The translations under genes and the position numbers were made by a program. From Isoetes taiwanensis (Eukaryota > Streptophyta > Lycopodiopsida > Isoetales > Isoetaceae), in the NCBI GenBank assembly GCA_021234155.1, contig JAJEKV010000091.1:1435501-1499500 (forward strand): a stretch of DNA of 64,000 nt, in the 5' to 3' direction. How positions within the stretch are numbered: position 1 is the stretch's first letter; every line of letters starts with the position of its first letter. Positions 19,745-30,491 of the stretch are shown piece after piece. Below the pieces are notes generated by a model. It ran no database searches. It was not told the origin of the DNA and saw nothing but the letters and a program-made list of their open reading frames with translations.

Positions 19745-20190
19745 AAAACACCGCAACAATTGCATTATGGCTTTGTCTACACTTTCTAGAGTGGGTTATG
19801 AAGGATATGGAAAAAATGGCACTCTAATTGATCATAGATTGCTAATGCACGAAGGCTATAATCGAGGAGCAAAGTAGAAGAGTAACAAAAATTGCACATT
19901 TGTGTATTGATGAAGATGCTAATATGCGACAGTCAATGAAAACAATTGTGAAAGTGTTGGAGGATATTGATGATGCTTCGGCCCAGCTACATGGTGTTGG
20001 TGAGATCAATGGCCAGAATACCCTTGACGAAGAGTGTGCTCTTCTATAGTGGACAGAGATGCTATTACTGCTTGTCATTTGTTTTGTTTCAAAACGTTAT
20101 GTGAATTTCGATGCTCTAATAATAAACAAGAGCTTTATGTGTGAATGATATGTGTTTAGTCCTATGTGTTTTGGTGTGCTATAAGAGATG
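19745..20190 (+). pseudogene. Receptor-kinase 3' fragment, paralogue of 11500-11918 plus 15988-16020
   Basis: The fragment begins inside kinase subdomain X (ACACCGCAACAATTGCATTA) and runs through LEWV, NGTLIDHRLLMHEGY, EEQSRRVTKIAHLCID and MRQSMKTIVKVLEDI, to a stop near 20047 and the 3' UTR. It keeps MRQSMK better than the 11-kb copy. It lacks the LINE, so it shows the pre-insertion sequence (GATATGTGTTTAGTCCTATG at 20149-20168). Everything upstream of subdomain X is missing. Confidence 0.85.
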
Positions 20191-20439
20191 ATTATTTTTT
20201 TCTTTTTTAATTAAGTGCATGCCAGGCATAACACTAAATAAAAAAGTGGTGAACTTAACAAATAAAGCCCAAAATGGCAATATGATAACCACCCAAAAAA
20301 TAGGTGGAAATTCTCTGTGCCTAAAAATGAAAAATGGAAAGAAACTGAGCATGGATAGGAGAACACCTTATACTAGTTTGAAGCCTGGGTTTAACATGAA
20401 CCTTTTTAAGCTTAAGTCTTAGGCAAGGGGTGAATGATC

Positions 20440-21025
20440 CTCGTGATATGATCCTCGCGATATCCGCAAAGATGCCCGCCTCGGGCTTCTGGACGCTGGA
20501 GACTCTTGAGCATTGTCTCTTTGATTGTCCCGAGGTTCAACCGCCGGGTCCCGCTACAAGGTCTGTTTTAATAGTACATTGACTGCCCATGCATCCTTTT
20601 TGGCCCTATCCCAACGCATGGCCTCCAGCTAAACAAAGGCATTTCATCTTGGTTCCGGTTGGCTCCTATGGTCGATATGGGGAGTCGCCGCAGACACCAC
20701 ATCTTTCGGGGCATTTATTCATCTCGCACACGTTATTACAAAGGGCCCGTAAAAAAGATATTGACAAATTTCACGAAAGTGTTCTTCCCTTGACTCCAGA
20801 ACTGGTGGAACGATTCGGATTCAAGATCTTCGAATTGATTCTTATCATTAGTCTCCTATTCGAGTAAGTACATTGTGCCCGTGCTCGTGGTTCGTGGCAT
20901 CTCCGTGGTGCTTACACGCTTAGATGAGACATATAAATTTTGTACTTTTCTCCGATTAATAAACTTTTTTGGCTTTGGCCCTTCAAAAAAAAAAATAAAT
21001 AAATAAATAAACACATTGTGTATGA
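20440..21025 (+). mobile_element. LINE 3' fragment with zf-RVT end and AAAT tail
   Basis: CPASGFWTLETLEHCLFDCP near 20470-20545 is the zf-RVT pattern (C...L.HC...C) at the end of plant L1-type ORF2. After a degraded remainder the element ends with AATAAACTT (20957), then AAAAAAAAAATAAATAAATAAATAAA (20985-21010). The 5' part is truncated. It is a different family from LINE-A, which ends in ATTCT repeats. Confidence 0.65.
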
Positions 21026-21234
21026 GTTGCCCCATACCATTGAAAAAGTAGGTAATAAAAACTTAAAGGTCATATCTAATAGCATGATTATTTGACCATG
21101 TTTCATTTATGAAAAAATCACCAAAAGTAAAGCCGAGATATACACGTGTTAGGTTTACTCTCTCCAGATCTTCTAGCAAAGGCACCAAAAAAATAATATG
21201 GAGGTTTTTAAGGTAAATTCAGCTCCACCTAACA

Positions 21235-21838
21235 CGACTATGGAGTGGGACTTTTGGCATCTAATCTAGAGACCAAGTGCTTCAAAGCTGAGTGTACAGC
21301 ATCATTCTCATGCTTAGCATTCAAGTTTCAGGATAAAAGGTATGAGGAATCGTCTGTTAAGGATATGATGTTAAAAATTCCTATGTCAAAACCTAAAATT
21401 GAGCAAGACTGCTAGTAGAAAACATATTCTGCACAGGGCTTGGCAGCTACAGGATTTATCGGAGGAATGGGTTTTAAAACTATAGAACATATATATTTTA
21501 TGGAGGAAGAATTTGACTCGGACGGCAGACCTTGAGGCTCCAGTTCGGATGAGGAAAACCTTAATGAAAAAGTGTTGGAAGACGATTTCCTAGCCTGTTT
21601 ATCTGTGTCTAATAACATTGAGTTCTTCAGCAGAATGCGGGATCAAAAAAAAGGTCTTAACCTTAAGAGGGAAGCAAGCCACACTAAAAGCTCTTTTGCA
21701 AACAAGAAAGGAGGTTCTGGAGGTAGATATCCATATAACAATAATTCTGGCTATAAGGATAAGGGAGAGGCCAAAGATCTCTCGGAGACACAACAGATTG
21801 AAGATTATACTTCAGACCAAGGCAAAATTCAGGTACAA
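21235..21838 (+). pseudogene. Unrecognised coding remnant
   Basis: Frames give ETKCFKAECTASFSCLAFKF and YEESSVKDMMLKIPMSKPK, then after stops LAATGFIGGMGFKTIEH, MEEEFDSDG, LEDDFLACLSVSN and a Lys/Gly/Asn-rich tail to 21838. The composition is that of a real protein, but I recognise no family. It could be a retroelement gag or a host-gene exon. It ends where the chromodomain segment begins. Confidence 0.35.
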
Positions 21839-21841
21839 TAG

Positions 21842-22108
21842 GGCTCTACCACCAGTCGAGATGGATGATCATGAGGAATTTGAAGTTCGAGAAATTTTGG
21901 ACTCCAAGTTTCTCCGACATCGTCTTTATTATTTGGTCGATTGGGAAGGTTACTCACCAAGTGAGAGAACCTGGGAGCTTGCTGCGAATCTGACTAATGC
22001 TCCTAATAAAGTTGCGGAGTTTCACCGACGTTACCCCGATAAGTCAAGTTTGAGTACTCCGCCCAAGCCCAGCCCAGGACTCGTCTGCCGGGCGAGAGGA
22101 GGGGATGG
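21842..22108 (+). pseudogene. Chromodomain and polypurine tract of a Ty3/gypsy chromovirus
   Basis: EFEVREILDSKFLRHRLYYL followed by VDWEGYSPSERTWELAAN is a chromodomain with all three aromatic-cage positions plausible (Y, W, W region). It is the C-terminal end of chromovirus integrase, which directs insertion to marked chromatin. It is in one intact frame up to the purine tract GAGAGGAGGGGATGG (22094-22108), the second-strand primer site just before the LTR. The rest of this element is absent. Confidence 0.85.
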
Positions 22109-22900
22109 TGTGACGATCATACGGGTATTCAGATCATAATGAGCATTATATGGTATATGGTCGCCACACGAATGCAAAAAAATAGTTGCACAGAGCAGGG
22201 TTTGAACCCGCAACCTTCCAGTTGGGAGTCAAGCACCTTTGCCAAGTGCGCTACCAATATTTATTAAAAACATTCCCTTACGACTTTCTCATATGCAGTG
22301 CTATACCTAGAAGGTTCTAGCATGCCTACACGACATTTGGCGTGATCTCATCCATTGGAGTGGCATGATCCTGACCGTCAGCCCAGATATATAGGGAGGC
22401 ACCTTATTCTTGTCGAATCATTCCGATTCAACACTAGTCTTGAGCTTTCTAGGCATTTGTCTTGTGTTCCCGGCTGCCTTCGGGCCATTGTACTCTTGAT
22501 TCCTGTTCAGATTTTTTGCCGATCTTGGCATATTTCTTCCGTATTTCTTGCATACTTTCCACGTATTTTCCTTGTCCACACGTAGGTTCATGACAGGCAT
22601 GTGTACATGACCATAGGGGGGCCATGATGAGGTAAGCGTGATCATGCGTGATGATGGGATTGTCTGGGACGTTCCCTAGGTTAAACCCCCAGGGGCATGA
22701 TACACTGCGAGTGTACATGATCAAGGGGATCTTGTATTGTTGTAGCACCCAATCATGGGCGATGATAGGATCGTCTTAAACGGTCTTTAAGCTCAAATCC
22801 TTTGGGCCATGATCGAATGTAAGGTAGTAGGGGTAACCTTGAGCTAGTAGTTCGACTCAAGGAGGTAATTAGGGGGTGGTCCCCTAAAACCTCAAATTTA
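22109..22900 (+). mobile_element. 3' LTR of the chromovirus (right end not defined)
   Basis: The LTR begins TGTGACGATCAT directly after the polypurine tract. A TATA-like ATATATA lies at 22387-22394, about 280 bp in, with a plausible transcription start downstream. No second copy is present to fix the right end; I place it before the next purine tract at 22945. A tRNA-like segment lies inside on the opposite strand. Confidence 0.55.
22188..22258 (-). other. tRNA-like segment inside the LTR (decayed tRNA or SINE head)
   Basis: The minus strand shows an A-box-like TGGTAGCGCACTTGG (22256-22242), a D-arm GCGC...GTGC, CTCCCAA where an anticodon loop would lie (CCC, Gly-like), and a T-arm GCGGG-TTCAAAC-CCTGC (22211-22195) that pairs at all five positions (one G-T) and includes the B box GGTTCAAACCC. 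The anticodon stem pairs poorly and the acceptor ends do not pair, so it is not a working tRNA gene. A T-run follows at 22181-22175. It could be a SINE head or a pol III promoter. Confidence 0.6.
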
Positions 22901-22944
22901 TTAAATAACATAATGTGCTACTTGTGCAGGCCAGTGAAGGGAAG

Positions 22945-23190
22945 CATGGAGGAGGGAGCATGTTACGAGACGACATGAGTCATAGATTTTAGACTTAACT
23001 ATGAACTCCTAAATTTGTTGTAATAATATTATGTGTGCATACTTTTATAATAATAATTGTTACAGCTATATAACTGTATAAGTTATATATATAGGCTTAT
23101 AATTATGTAATAAGTAATTAACGGAAAGTTGATTCCTTCAATAAAGTTAAGTTTCTATATTCATGTTGTGAGTTTTGCAGGGCTGTTGTA
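22945..23190 (+). mobile_element. Second gypsy-type polypurine tract and LTR fragment
   Basis: ATGGAGGAGGGAGCA is followed by TGTTACGAGACGACATG at 22961, the common start of plant Ty3/gypsy LTRs. A TATA-like TTATATATATAGG lies at 23083-23095. The right end meets the 3' end of LINE-B near 23190. The left part of the element is missing. Confidence 0.45.
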
Positions 23191-23201
23191 CGTTCATCAC
23201 C

Positions 23202-24373
23202 TTAGCGTAATGCTGAGGACAACATTATAGAGGGTCTTTTCTTTCCATACAAAACACGGATTCTAGCTTTCCAAATATTCCACAGTGCAATGAAAATGAC
23301 TGTGTTTTTAAAGCTATCATTGTTTTGGATAAAAGAAAGAAAATTCCCATCATACAAAATACCAAATTTATCAGCAATCCAATTCCAGAAGCCAATCAAC
23401 TTATCACAGCAAAAAATATGAGTCATATCTTCAATAGCATTACATCTTAAAGGACAGCCTGCCATAATGTTTGGATATCTTTTAGACATAGAATGTAAAT
23501 TGTTTAGACTGCCATTAGCAACAAGCCATATGAAATAGGAAATTTTAGGAGGGCAGTAAGAATTCCAAACATTCTTGAAGAGAATTTTGAGCTGATCATG
23601 ATTAATACCCCATTTGACCATTGCTTTGCTGTCTATTGGACCAGAAGCTATGGCAGTATACACATTTTTCACTTTATAATCAAACTTACCATTCAAAAAC
23701 CAGTCTCCTTTCCCAGAGTTAGGAGAAAGATTAGACAGGAAAGGCTTGATAAAAGAATAGACCTTTCTATCAGAGGAGGTACCTTTAATAATATTTTTTA
23801 GAGCAGTCCAAGAGATAATTCTATCTCCAACAAACAGATCTCTGATGAAGTATATATCCCAGCATCATGCCATTTCTTACAAATCTTAGGGTGCTTGATG
23901 GCCAGAATTGTAGAATTTTGTTCAGCTAAGATAGGGTTCCAAAATATAGGCAGATCACAATGAAGTTTATCAGAAGAGATAAACTGAAAATGTTGAGAGA
24001 TGGAATTCCAAGCTTTTATCATATTGCTCATTAAAGGAGAGATATTGGGAGCAGTTTTCGATGAATGAAGGCGTAATTAGGCAACAAGTGTTGAATAGAT
24101 GGGTGACCGTAAGGACTAACTTTGATTGATCCGTAATCGCACAAATTTGTAGGCTGGGGATTGATTCCCATGAATAGCCTTCCAGACAAATTTACCTGCA
24201 AGAGATTGAGCTTGGAGGAAGAGATTTTTACAGCCAAGACCACCAGAACTTTTTGGTTTGCATATGGAATTCCAGTTAACTAGGTGACTACCTTTCCAAA
24301 TGAAATTCCTGATAATTTTCTCTAGCTCCAGGTAAACACATTTAGGGGCAACAAGAGCAGTGGAGAAATACAC
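23202..24373 (-). pseudogene. LINE-B ORF2 C-terminal region with zf-RVT
   Basis: 24373-24116 reads YLELEKIIRNFIWKGSH and CKPKSSGGLGCKNLFLQAQS, the usual post-RT block. 23696-23202 reads KVKNVYTAIASGP, WNSYCPPKISYFIWLVANGS and CPLRCNAIEDMTHIFCCDK, the zf-RVT finger, then WNWIADKFG and an end at 23202. Two frame changes lie between. Confidence 0.85.
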
Positions 24374-24440
24374 ATGAGAGCTTGCAAGGACAGAGTTTGC
24401 TATAATGGTTCTGCCAGCTAGAGTGAGGTAATTCCTGTAA

Positions 24441-26368
24441 TTATTTAGCTTTCTCTTTATTCTCTGAATAATAGGATCCCAAAGACCCTAAAGGCATCCC
24501 CAGGAGCTTAGTAGCTTGACCAGATGGGAGAACATTAATACCCAGCAGTTGATGATCAGGAGTATCTCCTATAATGAGACTTTTACTGATATTAAGATAG
24601 ATACCAGAAGCAGCTGAGAATTTTTTGATTACATTAAGGAAGCATTCAATATTGGCCAAGTCAGCATGAAGAAAAGAGAAGGTGTCATCAGCATATTTGA
24701 GCATAGTAAGATATTCATCTGAATTAGGAAGCTTGAGGCCTTTGATTAGCCATTATCCTGATAATAGGAAATAACTTTGGTTAAAAGATCAGCTGCTACC
24801 AGGAAAAGATAAGGAGCAAGAGGGCAACCTTGCCTAACACCACAAGATAAGGAGAAAAATCCTGATGGCACCCCATTAATAAGAACAGCAGATTTAGATC
24901 TCAGATTTAGACCTAGGATAAGATTAATGAGCTTGGGATGGAAACCAAGTTTAGCCATAGCAAACTCTAAGAAATCCCATCTAACTGAATCAAAGGCCCT
25001 TTTGAAGTCCAGTTTGAGAAGAATGCAATTTTGATTAGAAATTTTATTCCAGTGCAAACCCTCCATAGCAGCCACATAATTATCGAGAATATATCTATTA
25101 GGAAGAAAGGCTGACTGATTTGAACTAATAATTCTTTGCAAGAAGCTGTTAATTTTGAGAGCAATGATTTTAGCACACAGCTTATAAGTAGTATTGGTAA
25201 GAGAAATGGGCCTCCAATCTTGGAATTTACTCGGATGATCAACTTTTGGAATCAAAGAGATGAAACCACTAGCAATGGAGGTCTGAAGATAATCATTATT
25301 CCAGAAGTCATGAATCATGGAGGTAAGATCATATTTGATAATATCCCAGAACTTAATATAGAACTCAGCTGGCAAGCCATCTGGACCAGGAGATTTGCCC
25401 TTACTGAAGGAAGAGAGAGAGGAAAGAATTTCTTGCTGAGAAGGAGGAGTAACTATTGAGTCATTCATCACTTCAGGAACAGAAGGCAGAATATTATTCA
25501 CTATATCTTTAAAGTCATTTGCCTCTACCAATTCAATAGGTGGAATAGGTTTATTCTGGAAGATGTCCATATATTTATGTTTGAAAAAAGTGGCAATATC
25601 AAAATGAGAAGAATGCTTGGTATCATTGTCATCAATCACCTCAGATATAGAATTTCTCAACACTCTACTCTTAGCTACTCTAAAGAAGAATTTGGAGCTA
25701 CCAGAATCCATCTTATTGGTGTACTTTATCTTACATCTGATAGTAGAGCCCTTAGCCTCAATCTCTTCAATGCTTCTAATTTTCCTTTCCAAAATGTCCT
25801 CACCTATCTGCAGGTTTAAATTTGTAGGATCCTGCTGAAGTAAGGATCTGATATCTTTCATAAACATGAGAAGTTGATTTTTTTCCTCACAGCAATTAAG
25901 GTGCATAGCTTTAGACCATGTTTTGATCCAGGACTTCACAGCTTTAATTTTAGAGTAGAAAAGATTCTTTTGCTGCCTATTCCCATTATTAGCAGCCAAG
26001 TTATTCATTCTCTCAGTCAGATCTTCATAGAAGGCAACAAATTGAGAGCAAAAGTTCTCATTATCTAGAAGAGAGATATTGAATTTATAGGGAGTACTTC
26101 CTTGCCTCTGGATCTTGGTGACATGAGAAGTGTGAAGAAACTGAGGTTGATGATTAGAGATAGAGGTTCCTTCATCACTAGAAACATAGCTGTTGTCCCA
26201 GAAAGAGGTGGCAGGGTTGGACACATAAAATATATCCAGTGTGCAGTAGACACGTGCTTTGTCTTTCTGTTTGTTGGACCAGGTATAAGCAGCAGTGGAA
26301 GAGGGAATGTAGATCAGACCATTGTCTGTTAAAAGAGAATCCCAGGCCTGTTTTTCAGATCTAGTCAT
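24441..26368 (-). pseudogene. LINE-B reverse transcriptase
   Basis: A 540-codon frame (26368-24746) holds KGKSPGPDGLPAEFY, ISLIPKVDHPSKFQDWRPIS, NQSAFLPNRYILDNY, LKLDFKRAFDSVRWDFLE (catalytic A block) and CGVRQGCPLAPYLFL. A frameshift at about 24740 moves the sense to 24704-24441, with MLKYADDTFSFLHADL (catalytic YADD) and GIYLNISKS, LLGMPLG. All catalytic residues are intact; one frameshift breaks the chain. Confidence 0.95.
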
Positions 26369-26369
26369 A

Positions 26370-26838
26370 TTGATCTTATTCCCTAACTTTAATTCCTAGG
26401 AGGGAGTGTTATTAAAGTCACCAGCAAGGATCCAATTATCCAAATTTTGAGAGCCTAACCATGAATTAATCTCATTCCAAACAGGTTCTCTATCATTTGG
26501 AGAAGTAGGAGCATAGACATTAACAACACCAAAGATGGAGTTGGAAATAGAGAGAATGACAGCCTGCCAAGTTTTAGAGGGACCATTATGAAGAGAAATA
26601 TGAGTGATATCACTCTTTCATATTATAGCAAGACCACCACTAGCCCCAACAGAATCAATCCAAATGGAGGAGGAGTTAGGGTGAATCCATTCACCTAGAT
26701 TGCTACACTAAAAAGATGGCAGCTTAATCTCTTGAAGAAGAATTATGTCAGCATTGTATAATTTGATCTGAGCAATGGCTCATCTCCTTTTAAGAGGACC
26801 TTTAATGCCTCTAAGATTCCAGGATAAAATCTTCATAT
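26370..26838 (-). pseudogene. LINE-B endonuclease domain
   Basis: From ATG at about 26838 the frame reads MKILSWNLRGIKGPLKRR, then after a stop AIAQIKLYNADIILLQEIK, SSSIWIDSVGASGGLAII, and GVVNVYAPTSPNDREPVW and NWILAGDFNNTP before joining the 540-codon frame. The WN, QE, YAP and GDFN blocks of APE-type endonucleases are present with their key residues. Four in-frame stops interrupt it (about 26780, 26705, 26620, 26397). Confidence 0.85.
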
Positions 26839-26868
26839 CCAGAAAGAGAAAGGGGAAGAGCAGGGAAA

Positions 26869-28161
26869 TCAAATTCTGGATATTTTAGATTTCTTTTTGC
26901 TCCTGGTATTTTGGGCAGGAGTCTTATTCATACCTGATGGGATCTTCCCTATGTTATTCCTGGCTTTTTTAGCAGATTTCTTAGCTGGAGGATCAATTTC
27001 AGGCTTAGAGAGATTAGCAGTGTTGTCTATAAGATAATCCTCCTTGCCCCAGTTTTCTTTATCAGTTATATAATCTTCACAATCACTATAATCAGAGCAA
27101 CCACCAGGATAAAAATGAAACATAGAATTATTATCAAGAGTACTTAATGGAATAGAATCTAATGCTTGCCTGGAGTTTTCTTGAAGCTCCATTTGCATTA
27201 CTGAATCTTGTTTATCCTCTGGAGTCTCAGGAACAAAGTCAGAAGTAGCTATCCCTTTGAGCTCAATATCTTTGGAGAAACCTTGATCTGCTGTGTTATG
27301 AACCATTTGCATTTGCAAGGAAGCTAGCTGATCTGCAACCTTACTAGATATTCTTGGAGGACTGAAAGGTTCTTCCACAATTGGTGAATCCAAGTCAATA
27401 AGGGATGGGAGTGAGGACTGAATGGGAGGAATGAGTGGAATAGAATTATGAGATGTGGCAGTCTCAGAAGGGTGTAATGATGGAATGGCATGTGAAGATA
27501 AACATTCTCTGCTCTTATCTAAATCTAAATCTAGATTATTGTTTAGGTCAGATAATACCTGAAAAGGGTTTTGACAGTCGATATGCAGATCAGTTTGATG
27601 TTGAACCTGATTATCTTGATGTTGCTGATTATCTTTGGAAATAACTTCATTGGTTTGACTTGTGGATTTAGTCAAACCCATATCCAAATGACCAGGAGGC
27701 ACATTAGAAGTTATGTTTAGTTGAGACAGACTTGCTGAATGAGTGGAAGAAGTCTGTGAAATCCTTGGAGTAGGATTCATCTTTTGCTTAGCTTTGCCTT
27801 GAGATTTCATAGTTAATGACCCATCTTTGCTTATGTTTTTGATGGGGTAGTCCATTAGGCTGTAAGAGCATTGACCCTTATCTTGTCTTTTGGCATCCTT
27901 GATGATGTTGGTCAATGTCAAACATAGATCATGAGTGGCATGATTTGCTTTTTCTGGAATGACCCCTTTGACCAGAAGTTTTGGTTCTCCAATTGTTATT
28001 CCATTGCTTCTCTTATATGAGAAAGAGTTGTCTTCATGAAGCTTATCTTTAGCTTTCAATTGTTCCCTTGCTGCTTTTTGTTTCTGGATCCTTTTGTAGC
28101 TGCCATTTACCTTTGTCCATTTGAAATTCTCACTTTCTGGCAGTTTCTGAAATGTTTCCAA
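26869..28161 (-). pseudogene. LINE-B ORF1 C-terminal part, 430 codons open
   Basis: A Ser/Gln/Asp-rich, low-complexity region follows the zinc knuckle and starts with KWTKVNGSYKRIQKQKAARE. It ends with a basic tail (AKKSAKKARNNIGK, NTRSKKKSKISRI) and TAA at 26869. The block lacks a fold I can name. Its basic end suits nucleic-acid binding. It ends about 35 bp before the endonuclease start (MKILSWNLRG). Confidence 0.6.
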
Positions 28162-28280
28162 ATCCTTGACAATGTTTTCCTGAGTAACATCCCCATTGGA
28201 TGACTTTTCCCTTGCTTTACCTCCATTATTATGAGGAGGTCCCCTATTTTTTCACCTGCATTCACATTCATTCTGCTTTC

Positions 28281-29281
28281 TTACTGAAATTCTGATGAGG
28301 ATTTGCAATCTGAGTACCAGAAATGTCTTTGAAAACATTTTTGGCATTGGGAAGGCAATCCAGACCATCTAAGAGCTAATGATGATTCTACTCCAAAGGC
28401 ATCTTTGAAAGGAATGGAGAGAGGGATATCTTTGGACAGGTCTAACTGGACAAAGGCTCTTGGAGATCTAGAAGGAGAATATTCAGTCGAGATATAGGTG
28501 CCAATTGAATTGAAAAGAAGCTTGAAGCATTCTTCATCCCAGTATATAGGATTAAGGCCGAAAAGGATGTAGAAGCAATGCAAAGATTGTTCATTTGGTC
28601 CATATCAAGTTTCGGGTGCCATTTCAGAAAGGTTAGCTGAGAGGTCTCAAAGGTCAAGGGACCATAATTAAGAAAGAAATTTGTTGATCTAGCATTTCCA
28701 CATTCAATCATAATTTAAGGAAAGTTGAGCCAGTAAACAGCTTGGATTATGATCCCTTTGTTTAGGTTAAGCAGATAACCCCATAATTTGTCAAGCTTAA
28801 TACCACATTTTTGGACCTTGACTATGACAGCACACTGTGACAAAACATCAATTTTAGAATGGACAATCGAAAGATTGAGAGAAATACCATCATAGAGTCT
28901 CATTTTTCTTTCTTGGAGATAAGGATGTCTTGTCCTTTGCAATCTGCCATCAAATTCTTCATCCGACCGTATCTCCTGGTGTCTTCTCGAAACTCCATAT
29001 GGCCGGGGAACTTGAGTAATTGGGTTGAGAGGATGCAGAATACCCCTATGATCAGGATCAGCAGACAGATTATCCCAGAACGGGACCTCATGCGAAGCTG
29101 GATCCATTGCAGAATTGACAGGAAGCAAATTTTCAAAATTCCCAAATAGAATGGTGTCCTGAGGCTTCTCTTGAAAGGAATTTAAGTTTTGGAGAACAGA
29201 GGCTCGCTCTTGAGCGGAAAGTTTGGCGAAAGAATGAAGGAAAGCTAGATTTTTAGGGTTTTCTGTGAAATTAAAGGTCAT
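28281..29281 (-). pseudogene. LINE-B ORF1 N-terminal part (DUF4283-like with zinc knuckle)
   Basis: The start MTFNFTENPKNLAFLHSFAK (29281) opens 188 codons. After frame changes near 28715 and 28580 it continues as CFYILFGLNPIYWDEECFK, SRSPRAFVQLDLSKDIP and WSGLPSQCQKCFQRHFWYSDC (about 28300-28360). The last is a CX2C...H...C zinc knuckle of the type found in plant LINE ORF1. The protein would coat the element RNA. Confidence 0.7.
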
Positions 29282-29340
29282 TGCAAAAGCTCAGGGTGAT
29301 ACAACAAAAGTAATTGAACAAAATTGAACAACAAAAAGGG

Positions 29341-30380
29341 GGAAAAATAGCAAACAGAGGAAAGAGACCATTAGAAAGAACCATAATTAACTATAAGAGA
29401 TCGGATTGCCAATCCAAAAGCCATGTTTGTTCGATTCGTGGATTCTTGCGAAGAGAACCATTCAAATACTGTAATTTAAGGGGAAGCTCTACAACACTTT
29501 TTTTCTCCGAATAAACAAATTGACTTCGAAAATCACAATTGACTCGAAAATCTTGTCGAAATCTTGCTGTCGCCTATAAATTCCTCTAACCAAGAATTAA
29601 GCATTTCTATTTCAAATTCAACGCAGCTAGGAACGAAGATATACTCTTGCCGAAATAAGGAATCTGGAAAGAAAGTATTGGTTACCAATGAATTCCATAA
29701 TTCTGAGGATGATCCTGAAAGAAAACCACAGGTAAATCTCGGGCCATGTTTGAGAATTGTGAAAAATTTTATATCCATCAAGAGCTCAGAGTATGAGGAA
29801 TTTGTTGATGCTGGCCCTCTACAGGGGCAGCCAGTAGATCTCCTTCAAATTCGATCCAATTCAAGCAAAAGTTGATGAATTCCGAGAGAGAAATGCCAAG
29901 AAAAGTGTTTGAACAGAAAAATCCGGGAAAATGACAAAAAAATCAAGAAAAATGGTGCACGTCATTTTTTCCTCCCTGTAACCGGCCTCACCTCCTTCAA
30001 GGATATTTTAGAACCTTATGATGTCCAGTTTGGTAATTGTGAACTTGTATGAAATTGTGATGTTACTCTAAAACTGTGGTGGAACTATGAAATGTTTTCA
30101 ATGTAATAACTGATATTAGTTGTGAAACTTCTTCAATGTAATTGTGTGAAGAAAACTGTGTGATTCTCTATGTGTAAAAACCGTGATGATTAGTCGTGGA
30201 AAACTGGCCCGATTTACACATTCGCTATGTGTAAAACCGTGGTTTCGCTATAACATATTAAATTTATTGTGCACGAAATTGGCTTTCCACTTTCCATTCT
30301 GAATTCTATGGACATGACAAGTGGGCAAAGATATAGTTAATCCTCGCATTGTAATTGGCATAACCCAATTCCATGTTGTA
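29341..30380. other. Unassigned DNA with TGTG-A3 repeats
   Basis: No gene recognised. Between 30140 and 30245 the phrase CTATGTGTAAAA-CCGTG occurs twice, with other partial copies. Open frames at 29314-29514 and 29564-29875 lack any domain. Confidence 0.3.
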
Positions 30381-30491
30381 TAGGGGAATGTTCATTTAGG
30401 TGACATTTCCCATGTGGAAGGTTTCGACATTCCCTATGTGGAACGCGGCAGGTTTCCACGTGGGGAATGTCACCTAAGTGAACATTCCCCT
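30381..30491. mobile_element. Foldback MITE, 111 bp
   Basis: The left arm TAGGGGAATGTTCATTTAGG and its continuation (30381-30419) is complementary to 30452-30491 with about four mismatches over 39 bp, leaving a short central loop. The ends TAGGGG...CCCCTA are perfect. Flanking TA on the left may be a target-site duplicate. The right arm contains CCACGTGG, a G-box core. Confidence 0.75.

Larger units (their letters stand above)
23196..29340 (-). mobile_element. LINE-B, near full-length L1-type retrotransposon (about 6.1 kb)
   Basis: Reading minus: ORF1 with a zinc knuckle (26869-29281), endonuclease (26370-26835), reverse transcriptase (24441-26368), and a zf-RVT C-terminus (23202-23696). The order and spacing are those of plant L1. 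The reading frame is kept over long stretches (540 and 430 codons), so it is younger than the other LINEs here. A few stops and frameshifts inactivate it. No poly-T was seen at the 23190 end, so the 3' tail may be trimmed. Confidence 0.9.

Noticed and set aside
22188-22258. Functional tRNA-Gly(CCC) gene
   Set aside because: The acceptor ends do not pair and the anticodon stem is mostly wobble or mismatched.
29533-29875. 82- and 103-codon frames on opposite strands
   Set aside because: No domain, no splice or promoter context.
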